From an uncultured Lentisphaeria bacterium (GTDB taxonomy: Bacteria; Verrucomicrobiota; Lentisphaeria; Victivallales; UBA1829), in NCBI GenBank assembly GCA_949282305.1, contig CASDPB010000131.1:1-64000 (forward strand): a DNA stretch of 64,000 nt, in the 5' to 3' direction. This document shows, piece by piece, positions 42,993-51,276 of this stretch. The position numbers were made by a program, and so were the translations under genes. How positions within the stretch are numbered: position 1 is the stretch's first letter; every line of letters starts with the position of its first letter. Under the pieces are notes generated by a model. It was given only the letters and a program-made list of their open reading frames with translations. It did no database searches and was not told the DNA's origin.

Positions 42993-43107
42993 TTCTTCAG
43001 GGCAAGGTGCGACTCCTTACCGGCGGTAAAGTCCGCGAGCGGGTTCGATGAACCGCAGACATGGTGCGATTCCATGACCGACAGTTAAAGTCTGGATGAG
43101 AGAAGAA
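42993..43107 (+). ncRNA. FMN riboswitch (RFN element)
   Basis: The conserved RFN blocks are all present in order: TTCTTCAGGGCAAGGTG, CCGGCGGTAAAGTCCGCGAGC, a variable arm, CCGACAGTTAAAGTCTGGATG and AGAGAAGAA closing the first stem. It binds FMN and reduces expression of ribBA when flavin is plentiful. No intrinsic terminator follows. Instead CCCCTCC at about 43160-43166 could pair with the GGAGG ribosome site at 43193-43197, so control at translation is more likely. Confidence 0.95.
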
Positions 43108-43205
43108 ACGGCGTTGACGGCATACATGACTTTCAAATGTCCCCGCCTCACTTGTTCTTCCCCTCCGCCCCTGCAAATATTAAATTCAGCAAGGAGGCTG
43201 AGAAA

Positions 43206-44426
43206 ATGAACTTTGAATTCGACAGTGTGGAATCCGTTCTGGAGGATGTCAGAAACGGCAGACTCATCATCGTCACTGATGATGAAAACCGGGAAAACGA
43301 AGGCGATCTGGTTTGCGCGACGGAAAAAGTGACTCCGGAAATCATCAACTTCATGGCAAAATACGCCCGCGGTCTGATCTGCGCTCCGATCACCGAGGAA
43401 CGTGCGAAAGAACTCGGCATCACGCGTCCGCCCTCCACGGATCATTATCATACGCCGTTTACCGAGAGCGTCGATGCCGCGGAGGGAATCACGACCGGTA
43501 TTTCCGCGTTCGACCGCGCTTATACGATCCGTCTTATGATGAACCCCGGAACCACGCGCAAGGATTTTGTGACTCCCGGGCATGTCTTCCCGCTGGCGGC
43601 GCGGCCCGGCGGGGTTCTCCAGAGAACCGGGCATACGGAAGCCTGCGTTGACCTTGCGCGCATGGCGGGGCTTTACCCTGCGGGAGCGATCTGCGAGATC
43701 ATGAAGGACAACGGCGAGATGGCGCGTCTGCCGGAACTGATGGAATTCAAAAAGAAGCACGGGCTCAAGATTCTTTCCATTGCGGACCTGATCGCCTACC
43801 GCCGCCGCACGGAACATCTGGTCGTGTGCGAGGAATCCGTCAAACTGCCTACAAAGTATGGTGATTTCCAGATGTATCTCTACCGTTCCAGGATCGACAA
43901 TTCGACGCATCTTGCCCTGGTCTGCGGGGACGTCAAGGGAAAAGAGTCGGTTCTTGTGCGGGTTCACAGCGAGTGTCTGACGGGAGATGTTTTCGGCTCC
44001 GCGCGCTGCGACTGCGGCGACCAGCTCCACACCGCCATGAAGATGATTGCGGAGGAAGGCTGCGGCGTATTGGTCTACATGCGTCAGGAAGGACGCGGCA
44101 TCGGGCTTGAGAACAAACTTCATGCCTACAAACTGCAGGAGCAGGGCTGCGACACGGTCGAGGCGAATGAACGTCTCGGTTTCCCCGCCGATCTGCGCGA
44201 ATACGGAGTCGGGGCGCAGATTTTGCTTGATCTCGGCATCAAGGGGGTGCGTCTGCTGACCAATAATCCGCAGAAGATCGTCGGCATCGACGGCTACGGC
44301 TTGAAAATCGTGGAGCGTGTCCCGATCATCATTCCGCCTCAGGAACACGACAGGTATTACCTTGAGACCAAGAAGATGAAAATGGGGCATCTGCTTGACG
44401 GCGCAGGACAGCCCGGATGCCCCTGA
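43206..44426 (+). CDS. ribBA: Bifunctional DHBP synthase / GTP cyclohydrolase II
   Basis: A protein of 406 residues. Residues 1-205 are RibB ([41 protein letters not shown]), which makes dihydroxybutanone phosphate from ribulose 5-phosphate. Residues about 207-405 are RibA, with the zinc cysteines in [19 protein letters not shown] and [17 protein letters not shown], which opens GTP. Both domains keep their key residues, so both riboflavin precursors should be made. The ATG at 43206 has an AAGGAGG site nine bases upstream. Confidence 0.97.
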   Translation: MNFEFDSVESVLEDVRNGRLIIVTDDENRENEGDLVCATEKVTPEIINFMAKYARGLICAPITEERAKELGITRPPSTDHYHTPFTESVDAAEGITTGISAFDRAYTIRLMMNPGTTRKDFVTPGHVFPLAARPGGVLQRTGHTEACVDLARMAGLYPAGAICEIMKDNGEMARLPELMEFKKKHGLKILSIADLIAYRRRTEHLVVCEESVKLPTKYGDFQMYLYRSRIDNSTHLALVCGDVKGKESVLVRVHSECLTGDVFGSARCDCGDQLHTAMKMIAEEGCGVLVYMRQEGRGIGLENKLHAYKLQEQGCDTVEANERLGFPADLREYGVGAQILLDLGIKGVRLLTNNPQKIVGIDGYGLKIVERVPIIIPPQEHDRYYLETKKMKMGHLLDGAGQPGCP

Positions 44427-44512
44427 GTGATGAAAAGCGCCGCAGACGCCGTTTTTTCTCCGGTGTTTTTCATCTTTTTCATTTTTCTTGTCCGCACTGT
44501 TTTCATTTTAAG

Positions 44513-44541
44513 TTGAAACACCCGGAAAAACAAAGTATATT
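44513..44541 (+). promoter_or_regulatory. Promoter before ribH
   Basis: TTGAAA (44513-44518) and TATATT (44536-44541) with a 17-base spacer lie about 100 bases before ribH. The ribH-to-pdxJ series could therefore be transcribed separately from the riboswitch-controlled ribBA. Confidence 0.65.
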
Positions 44542-44638
44542 ACACGGATTTAAAAAATATGGCGGAGTTAAGTTCAGTTTCATGATTTTTCTGCGATCTG
44601 GAACTTGAAACTCCAATTAACATGGGATGGATGTGAAA

Positions 44639-45112
44639 ATGGCAGTTTATGAAGGAATGTTGAAAGCCGAAGGGCTGAAATTCGCAATCGTGTGTTCACG
44701 GTTCAATGAGTTCTTTGTCAGCAAACTTCTCGGGGGTGCGCTGGACACAATTGTGCGTCATGGCGGCGACAGGGAGAATGTCGATGTCGTATGGGTTCCG
44801 GGGGCATTCGAGATCCCGTTCATGGTTTCCAAACTGATGGACGTCGGGAAATATGATGCGGTCATCAGTCTCGGCTGCGTGATTCAGGGGTCCACGGCAC
44901 ATGCGGACTACATCAACAGCCAGGTATCCAAGGCTCTCGGACAGCTGGCGATTGAAAAGGGCGTTCCGGCGATTTACGGCGTTGTCACCACCGAGAATAT
45001 CGAGCAGGCGATTGAGCGCAGCGGCACAAAGGCGGGGAACCGCGGTGCGGATGCGGCGCATACGGCGATTGAGATGGCGAATCTGGTAAAGACAATTCCT
45101 CAGAAAGTTTGA
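44639..45112 (+). CDS. ribH: 6,7-dimethyl-8-ribityllumazine synthase
   Basis: RibH joins the pyrimidinedione and dihydroxybutanone phosphate to lumazine. The 157-residue protein has FAIVCSRFNEF, the phosphate and substrate sites in VPGAFEIPFM and LGCVIQGSTAHADYI with the catalytic His, then GVVTTENIEQAIERSG. The ATG at 44639 gives the usual MAVYEGML start; an in-frame ATG four codons earlier (44627) has a poorer ribosome site. RibH often forms icosahedral cages. It is first in the ribH-nusB-ftsY series. Confidence 0.96.
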   Translation: MAVYEGMLKAEGLKFAIVCSRFNEFFVSKLLGGALDTIVRHGGDRENVDVVWVPGAFEIPFMVSKLMDVGKYDAVISLGCVIQGSTAHADYINSQVSKALGQLAIEKGVPAIYGVVTTENIEQAIERSGTKAGNRGADAAHTAIEMANLVKTIPQKV

Positions 45113-45122
45113 GACTGCCATC

Positions 45123-45671
45123 ATGAATGAGTCAGAAAACAATCCGGCGGAAAGAAGCCAGAGAAAAAATGAGCATATTGCGCCGATGCTCCATTTCAAG
45201 CGGATGGGGCGCGAGCTTGCGATGCAGTATCTTTTTCAGTGCGATCTTGCCGGAAACGACAATTTTTCCGAATCACTTGAGAACTTCTGGACTCAGGCGG
45301 AGGAGTCCGGCGAGTTTCCGTCGAACCGTATCTTCCGCAAAGCCCGCAACTATGCGGAGAAAATCATTGCCGGGGTTTATGAACACGAACAGGAAATAGA
45401 CAGGACCATTGAGTCTTTCTCGAAGAAGTGGGACATTGACCGGATGCCCGTCGTGGACCGCAATATCATGCGCGTCGCAATTTTCGAGTTGGAATTCTGC
45501 CCGGATATTCCGGCTCTGGTCAGCATTGACGAGGCGATTGAGATTTCAAAGGACTTCAGTTCCGAGAAATCCGGCGTTTTCATCAACGGGATCCTGAACG
45601 GCGTGAAAGATTCGCTCCCCGCCGGAGCGAAAAATCCTCCCGGACAGAAAACCAACGGAGAAAATGACTGA
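45123..45671 (+). CDS. nusB: Transcription antitermination factor NusB
   Basis: NusB joins NusE on boxA RNA and supports rRNA transcription. The 182-residue protein has a polar N-terminal extension of about 25 residues, then GRELAMQYLFQCDL, IDRTIESFSKKWDIDRMPVVDRNIMRVAIFEL and ALVSIDEAIEISKDFSSEKSGVFINGILNGV, which are standard. Position beside ribH is common in bacteria. Its stop overlaps the ftsY start as TGATG, so the two are translationally coupled. Confidence 0.96.
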   Translation: MNESENNPAERSQRKNEHIAPMLHFKRMGRELAMQYLFQCDLAGNDNFSESLENFWTQAEESGEFPSNRIFRKARNYAEKIIAGVYEHEQEIDRTIESFSKKWDIDRMPVVDRNIMRVAIFELEFCPDIPALVSIDEAIEISKDFSSEKSGVFINGILNGVKDSLPAGAKNPPGQKTNGEND

Positions 45672-46600
45672 TGTCGATATTCGATACATTTAAGCGGGGA
45701 CTTCAAAAGACGGCAACGGCTCTTTCCCGTTCCGTCGGCGGTATTTTCACCAAAGTTGAAAAATGGGATGACGAGACTTTCAAAAAACTTGAAAATGAAC
45801 TCATCTCCGCAGACTTCGGCGTCGCTGCGACAAAAAAGATCATGGCGGACATCAGGGACCGCTATCAACGCGGGATTCTGAACGGTTCCGACGACATTCT
45901 GAATGTCGCAAAGGAAGATATGATTGCAATGCTGAAACCGGGCACACGCAGGCTCCGGACGGCTCCGGACGGTTCCTTGACGGTGATCCTGATGGTCGGC
46001 GTGAACGGCAGCGGCAAGACCACCACCGCCGGAAAACTCGCTTATCTGTTGACGAATCAGGGCAGAAAAGTGACACTCGCCGCCTGTGACACGTTCCGTG
46101 CGGCGGCGGTCGAGCAGCTCAAACTCTGGGGGGAACGCACCAATTCGCAGGTTGTGGCTTCCAGGCAGGGGGCAGACGCCGCGGCGGTTGCCTATGACGC
46201 TGTTTCCTCGGCGATTGCGCGCGGATCGGACTATCTGATTATTGATACCGCGGGGCGTCAGCACAATCAGAAGGCGCTCATGGAGGAACTGGCGAAAATG
46301 CTGCGGATCATCAAAAAGCTGAAACCGGACGCCCCGCATGAGACTTTGTTGACCATTGATTCCAGTATCGGAACCAATGCGATTGCACAGGCACGTGAGT
46401 TTGCCGCCCTTTCCGGCGCAAGCGCACTGGTTCTGACCAAACTGGACGGCACCGGAAAAGGCGGCGCCGCGGCGGCGATTCAGGATGAATTCAAACTGCC
46501 GATTCTGTTCGTCGGGCTGGGTGAAGCTCCGGACGATCTTCAGGAATTTTCGCCCGAACATTATGCGGAGGCGATTTTTCTCGGGGACAAAAAGGATTGA
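45671..46600 (+). CDS. ftsY: Signal recognition particle receptor FtsY
   Basis: FtsY docks the SRP-ribosome complex at the membrane by GTP-dependent pairing with Ffh. The 309-residue protein has the N domain, the P-loop VGVNGSGKTTTAGKLAYLL, DTFRAAAVEQLKLWG, IIDTAGRQHNQ and LTKLDGTGKGGAA. It is a short form that lacks the acidic A domain seen in E. coli and starts with an amphipathic SIFDTFKRGLQKTATALSR helix that probably contacts lipid. Confidence 0.97.
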   Translation: MSIFDTFKRGLQKTATALSRSVGGIFTKVEKWDDETFKKLENELISADFGVAATKKIMADIRDRYQRGILNGSDDILNVAKEDMIAMLKPGTRRLRTAPDGSLTVILMVGVNGSGKTTTAGKLAYLLTNQGRKVTLAACDTFRAAAVEQLKLWGERTNSQVVASRQGADAAAVAYDAVSSAIARGSDYLIIDTAGRQHNQKALMEELAKMLRIIKKLKPDAPHETLLTIDSSIGTNAIAQAREFAALSGASALVLTKLDGTGKGGAAAAIQDEFKLPILFVGLGEAPDDLQEFSPEHYAEAIFLGDKKD

Positions 46601-46673
46601 CGGTTGTTTCCGATTTGTTTCAAAAAATGAAATGCAGGCGGGCGGCGGCTCCTCTGCGGGAATAGGAGGCAGG

Positions 46674-47951
46674 ATGAAAGTGCGAATCTTACTGACGGCC
46701 ATGTTCTTTTCGGCGACGGTCATACTTCAGGCAGCGCAATTTGAATTGGCGGACAGTTTTGACAAGCAGGGAACGCTTTTTGACAAGCTGACTCCTGCCA
46801 ACCTGCAGAACAACTCCGTGCTGAAAGCCGGTTCCAATTTCAAATGGCTGTCCTATAAACGCGACGCCGCGCGCTATCAGGCGCTCAGCCGCAGGAATAT
46901 CACTTTCCTTTCCGAAGTGGTGCCGGAGGCGATTGTCCGCTTTAAAGACGGCAGGCTCAGCCGTTTTTATATCGCCGTATACAACAAGGGCGATTCGGAG
47001 CCGATTACCGATGAAGAGGAGTTTGAACGGAAGGTTGAAGCGCTGACGGAAAAGCTGTCGGAGAAAACCGGAGTCCGCCCGCAGGAAAACCAGAGACGTC
47101 TCGGTTCCAAGGCAAAAGTGAAGATGCGTGTCTGGAATACGCCGGTTCTCAGTTATCAGCTGCGCTGGAGTTCGAGCGACAAAGACTTTTTCCTCGCCGA
47201 ATATATTCTCGTCACCATTGAACGGAATCAGGGGACGGAGGAAAACAGTACGGTGGTCGGCAAAGTGGAAAAAAGCGCCTCCCAGCTTTCCGCCAACGTC
47301 AGGAAGACGCCTGCGAACGATGTTTACATCGACGGCATTCCGATGGTGGACCAGGGCGCAAAGGGATATTGCGTTCCCGCAGTCGTGGAACGCATTATGA
47401 AATATTATGGTTCGGATGACGTCACGCAGCATACCATTGCGCAGATTGCCGGCACCGGAGTCACCGGCACCAATGCGGAAGAGATGTACAGTTCGCTGAA
47501 GCGCATCAGCAACCGCCTCGGATGCCGTCTGGAGTGCCATTATTCATTCATAGACGACATCCGGGATTTCCGGAGCTTCATAGACCGCTACAACGGTATT
47601 GCCAAAAGAAACAAGGCACCGCTTTTGAAGATTGTGACACGCGGCGATGTGATTTCCGTAAGCGCGACATTGAAGAATATCAGGCAGGACATTTTCGAGA
47701 AAGCCAGGCTGGACGACAAGAGGGAATTCAAAAAATTCAATAAGCGGATTCATGATTTCATTGATAAGGGGATTCCCGTCATCTGGTGCGTCCCCGGGCC
47801 CATGCGCATGATTATCGGCTATAACGACAGGGACTCCTCAATTGTGTTTTCCGATACGTGGGGAGCAAAATACGAGTTCCAGAAGATGAAAACGGACAAG
47901 GCATGGACCATGACGCAGGCCATGTATACGCTGGAGCCGAGAAAGAAGTAA
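46674..47951 (+). CDS. Exported C39-like peptidase-fold protein
   Basis: A protein of 425 residues with a signal peptide (MKVRILLTAMFFSATVILQA). The N-terminal 210 residues have no known domain. The C-terminal part is C39-like papain fold: VDQGAKGYCVPAVVERIMKYYG with the expected catalytic cysteine and MRMIIGYNDRDSSIVFSDTWG at the end. In active relatives a His precedes the MR-I-GYN strand; here the residue is Pro (CVPGPMRM). It may be inactive or use another His. A GGAGG site precedes the ATG. It lies between ftsY and ribD. Confidence 0.75.
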   Translation: MKVRILLTAMFFSATVILQAAQFELADSFDKQGTLFDKLTPANLQNNSVLKAGSNFKWLSYKRDAARYQALSRRNITFLSEVVPEAIVRFKDGRLSRFYIAVYNKGDSEPITDEEEFERKVEALTEKLSEKTGVRPQENQRRLGSKAKVKMRVWNTPVLSYQLRWSSSDKDFFLAEYILVTIERNQGTEENSTVVGKVEKSASQLSANVRKTPANDVYIDGIPMVDQGAKGYCVPAVVERIMKYYGSDDVTQHTIAQIAGTGVTGTNAEEMYSSLKRISNRLGCRLECHYSFIDDIRDFRSFIDRYNGIAKRNKAPLLKIVTRGDVISVSATLKNIRQDIFEKARLDDKREFKKFNKRIHDFIDKGIPVIWCVPGPMRMIIGYNDRDSSIVFSDTWGAKYEFQKMKTDKAWTMTQAMYTLEPRKK

Positions 47952-47959
47952 ATGCAGAA

Positions 47960-48973
47960 ATGAATGATGATGCCAAATGGATGAGAAAAGCGCTCCGGCT
48001 GGCGGAAAAGGGGCTCGGGACAACGAGTCCGAATCCCATGGTCGGCGCCGTCATCGTGAAAGACGGCAGGATTCTCGGACAGGGCTGGCATGAGCGCGCC
48101 GGGGAAGGTCATGCGGAAGTCAACGCGATCCGCAGTGCCGCGGGCGAAAACCTGAAAGGCGCAACGATCTATGTCACTCTGGAACCCTGTTCGTCCTGGG
48201 GACGTACGCCGCCGTGCACGGATGCAATCGTCAATGCGGGGCTCGGCAGAGTCGTGATCGGATGTCTTGATCCGAACCCGAAACATGCGGGACGCTGCAT
48301 CCCGATTCTCCGGCGGCACCATATTGAGGTCGCGGGTCCCGTCTGCGAGGAGCAGTGCAGGAAACTCAATGAAGCGTTTTTCCGGTGGATCACTGCAAAA
48401 AGACCGTTTGTCCTGCTGAAACTTGCGGAAACTCTGGACGGCAGGATTGCCACGGAAAACGGTTCTTCGCAGTGGATCACCGGAGAAGCCGCGCGGAGGC
48501 ATGTCCAGAAACTGCGCCGGTGGGCGGACGCCGTGATGGCAGGCGCGGAAACCTACCGGAAGGATGCGCCCCGCTTTACGGTGCGCGGCAGGGACGGCAA
48601 AGTGCTGAAGACGCCGCGCAGGATCATTGTGACGCATACTCCGGAAAAATTTCTGCCGTATCCGGACGGCTGGGAGTTCGTTTCTCTGGACACGCGGGAA
48701 AAGTGGGAGACGTTTCTGGCGAGGCTGGGGGCGGAAAACATCACATCGCTTCTGATCGAGGGCGGGGGAGAACTTGCCGCCTCGGCGCTTCGGGCGGGGA
48801 TTGTGGACAAGGTTGAGTTTCATATCGCGCCGAAAATTCTCGGTGGACGCGGAAGCCGTCCTTCCGTCGGCGGCGAAAATCCTGCTTCGGTTTCCGAGTC
48901 GCTGGAACTGGAACGGGTCGAAAGCCGAAGGCTCGGCGACGATTTCATCATCAGCGGCTATTTGAAGAAATGA
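47960..48973 (+). CDS. ribD: Riboflavin-specific deaminase/reductase
   Basis: RibD deaminates and then reduces the pyrimidine intermediate of riboflavin synthesis. The 337-residue protein has the deaminase zinc motifs HAEVNAI and PCSSWGRTPPC in residues 1-145, then the reductase domain (RPFVLLKLAETLDGRIAT, SQWITGEAARRHVQKLR, LLIEGGGELAASAL). Both domains look intact. The ATG at 47960 lacks a strong ribosome site, and the gene begins nine bases after the C39-like gene, so coupling is likely. Confidence 0.97.
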   Translation: MNDDAKWMRKALRLAEKGLGTTSPNPMVGAVIVKDGRILGQGWHERAGEGHAEVNAIRSAAGENLKGATIYVTLEPCSSWGRTPPCTDAIVNAGLGRVVIGCLDPNPKHAGRCIPILRRHHIEVAGPVCEEQCRKLNEAFFRWITAKRPFVLLKLAETLDGRIATENGSSQWITGEAARRHVQKLRRWADAVMAGAETYRKDAPRFTVRGRDGKVLKTPRRIIVTHTPEKFLPYPDGWEFVSLDTREKWETFLARLGAENITSLLIEGGGELAASALRAGIVDKVEFHIAPKILGGRGSRPSVGGENPASVSESLELERVESRRLGDDFIISGYLKK

Positions 48974-48986
48974 GGTAAATGAGTCA

Positions 48987-49640
48987 ATGTTTACGGGTTT
49001 GATACAATCGACGGGAGTGTTTCATTCCAGAAATCTTTCCGGCAGGGCGGGAAAACTCCGGGTCCGGACGGCGCATGCTTTCCCGGATCTTCAGATGGGG
49101 GAAAGCATTGCGGTCAACGGGGTCTGCCTGACTCTGGAAAAAGATCTCGGCGGCAATCTGCTGGAATTTCACGTCATGGAGGAGAGTTTCCGCCGGACGA
49201 ATCTGGGGAATCTGAATGCCGGAAATCTTGTGAATCTGGAACGTGCGCTGGCAGTCGGAGACCGCCTCGGGGGGCATATCGTGAGCGGTCATGTCGACGG
49301 AACGGGGACGGTTCTGTCCCTCGGCAGAAACGGCGATGACATGGAGCTGAAAGTCGCCATTTCCCCGGAGGTGCGCGAGCAGATGGTGCCGAAGGGCAGC
49401 ATTGCCATCGACGGTATTTCCCTGACGGTGGCGGCGCTCGGCGAAGACTGGTTTACAGTCTGCATTATCCCGACGACATGGCGTGAAACGAATCTTTCGC
49501 AATGCGGAAAAGGCGACATCCTGAATCTGGAAACCGATATGCTCGGCAAGTATGTCCTGAGCATGCTCCGGCGGATGAACGGGCGGCGGGAAAGCAATGT
49601 TTCCATGAACACACTTTACGAGGCCGGATTTCTGGAATGA
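48987..49640 (+). CDS. ribE: Riboflavin synthase alpha chain
   Basis: This enzyme dismutates two lumazines to riboflavin. The 217-residue protein consists of two lumazine-binding repeats, the first beginning MFTGLIQSTG and containing GESIAVNGVCLTL, the second with GHIVSGHVDGTGTVLS and GSIAIDGISLTV, then a C-terminal trimer helix. It completes the riboflavin set in this region (ribBA, H, D, E). Its stop overlaps the start of the next gene as ATGA. Confidence 0.97.
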   Translation: MFTGLIQSTGVFHSRNLSGRAGKLRVRTAHAFPDLQMGESIAVNGVCLTLEKDLGGNLLEFHVMEESFRRTNLGNLNAGNLVNLERALAVGDRLGGHIVSGHVDGTGTVLSLGRNGDDMELKVAISPEVREQMVPKGSIAIDGISLTVAALGEDWFTVCIIPTTWRETNLSQCGKGDILNLETDMLGKYVLSMLRRMNGRRESNVSMNTLYEAGFLE

Positions 49641-50467
49641 GCGAACTCAGGAACATCATTGACATGCGCAGATACTACGCGAAGGCGGTCTTCGGATTCG
49701 CCGCCGCGAAAACGAATTTGCCGGTGTCATGGCTTTCGGATGCGGCGGATTTCAGGAACTTTGATGCGCTTGAAATCCTGCACGAACAGCTTGACGCGAT
49801 GTCGGTGTTCCGGCGGGAGGCGCTTCTGGAGCGTTTCCCGGTGATTCACGGAGGAAATCTGACGGACAAGTCGCTTTCGCGCAACATCATATCCGCGCCG
49901 GTGAAAATTCAGGATGACTTCATCGCGGAGTCGGCGAGGGTTTTGAAAATGATTGCCGCGCAATACCGTCTGCGGACTGTCATTCTGGATCTGTCCGCCG
50001 GCAATGCGGCTGCCGATCCGGTGCAGAAGGAGGCGCTCCGGCGAATCCTGAGAAAACTTTACCCGTTTCTGCTGGAAAACGGACAGACTCTGCTTCTCCC
50101 GTTCCGGCTTCCTGTCCTGGGGGGATGTTCCGCGGAGGAGCTGGCGTCTTTTCTGCGAGAGACGATGATTCCGTCCGTCAAGGTGCGTCTGGACATCTAT
50201 CCGCATGAGCTGAAAAAGAATTTCGATCCGCGGGAGATTGCGGGGAATCTGCGTTTTGAAGCCCGTTCCGTGACTTTCTGCTATGATGCGGACAGCGGAA
50301 ACCGTCTGCTTCGCGCACACCTTGTCCCGTGGCTCAAATATTTTGCGTTGAATGCGTTTTACGGACCTTATTTCGTATGTCCGTTTTCACAGGAATACCG
50401 GCTCTCGCCGCTGGAAGCGGAATCCTATTCCAAACTGGTGGAAGAACTGAAACACAAACAGGAGTGA
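49637..50467 (+). CDS. Uncharacterised protein of the riboflavin/pdxJ unit
   Basis: A protein of 276 residues that overlaps ribE by four bases and ends six bases before pdxJ. The sequence alternates strands and helices as in a TIM barrel (YRLRTVILDLSAGNA, GQTLLLPFRLPVL, SVKVRLDIYPHELKKNFDP, FEARSVTFCYDADSGNRLL) and has the look of a sugar-isomerase-like barrel that lacks clear metal ligands. No family is recognised. Tight coupling on both sides suggests a role linked to vitamin B2 or B6 metabolism, but that is inference only. Confidence 0.7.
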   Translation: MSELRNIIDMRRYYAKAVFGFAAAKTNLPVSWLSDAADFRNFDALEILHEQLDAMSVFRREALLERFPVIHGGNLTDKSLSRNIISAPVKIQDDFIAESARVLKMIAAQYRLRTVILDLSAGNAAADPVQKEALRRILRKLYPFLLENGQTLLLPFRLPVLGGCSAEELASFLRETMIPSVKVRLDIYPHELKKNFDPREIAGNLRFEARSVTFCYDADSGNRLLRAHLVPWLKYFALNAFYGPYFVCPFSQEYRLSPLEAESYSKLVEELKHKQE

Positions 50468-50473
50468 CACATC

Positions 50474-51214
50474 ATGAAAAGAACACTGAAACTCGGGGTC
50501 AATATCGACCACGTTGCAACGTTGAGACAGGCGCGCCTGGGCAAATTTCCGAGTACTGAATACGCGGCAAAGGTATGCGAACAGGCGGGGGCGGACGGCA
50601 TCACCGCGCATCTCCGGGAGGACCGCCGTCACATACAGGATGCGGATATGGAGAGCCTGGTGCGCACAGTCAAACGCCTGAACATGGAGATGGCGGTTAC
50701 GGACGAGATGGTCGCGATTGCCTCAAGGCTCCGTCCCGCGAATTGCTGCCTTGTTCCCGAAAAGCGTCAGGAACTTACCACGGAAGGCGGACTCGACGCC
50801 GCGGGTTCCCTGCCGAAACTCACCGGTGCGGTCAAGACGTTGAAAGACGCGGGAATTACGGTCAGTATCTTCATTGATCCCGTCGAGGCGCAGATCGAAG
50901 CTGCGAAAGCATCCGGCGCGGACTGTATCGAACTGCACACCGGAGCCTTTGCCAATGCGGTCGGCGAAGCGCAGAAAAAGGAGCTGGATCGTCTGGTCAA
51001 AGGCGCGGAGTTCGCGCACAGCCTCGGCTTGACGGTCAACGCCGGACATGGCATCGATTATGAGAATATCCAGCTGATGCTGAACGTTCCGTATCTTCAT
51101 GAGCTGAATATCGGTTACAGCATCATCTGCCGTGCAGTCTTCACCGGACTCAAACATGCGGTTCAGGAGATGATTTCCAACCTGAACGCCTATGGCAAAA
51201 ACGGCGAGAATTAA
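50474..51214 (+). CDS. pdxJ: Pyridoxine 5'-phosphate synthase
   Basis: PdxJ closes the pyridoxine ring from 1-deoxyxylulose 5-phosphate and the PdxA product. The 246-residue barrel shows [59 protein letters not shown] and [11 protein letters not shown], all standard. It is the last gene of the series and is followed by a terminator. pdxA is not in the window. Confidence 0.97.
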   Translation: MKRTLKLGVNIDHVATLRQARLGKFPSTEYAAKVCEQAGADGITAHLREDRRHIQDADMESLVRTVKRLNMEMAVTDEMVAIASRLRPANCCLVPEKRQELTTEGGLDAAGSLPKLTGAVKTLKDAGITVSIFIDPVEAQIEAAKASGADCIELHTGAFANAVGEAQKKELDRLVKGAEFAHSLGLTVNAGHGIDYENIQLMLNVPYLHELNIGYSIICRAVFTGLKHAVQEMISNLNAYGKNGEN

Positions 51215-51229
51215 GAGCCGGAAACGACA

Positions 51230-51257
51230 GCGGGGAACTTGTTCCGTTCCCCGCTTT
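51230..51257 (+). terminator. Terminator after pdxJ
   Basis: GCGGGGAAC pairs with GTTCCCCGC around seven bases and is followed by TTTT. It ends the ribH-to-pdxJ series and faces the convergent DUF4091 gene. Confidence 0.75.
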
Positions 51258-51276
51258 TCCGTGTCCGACGCGAGAA

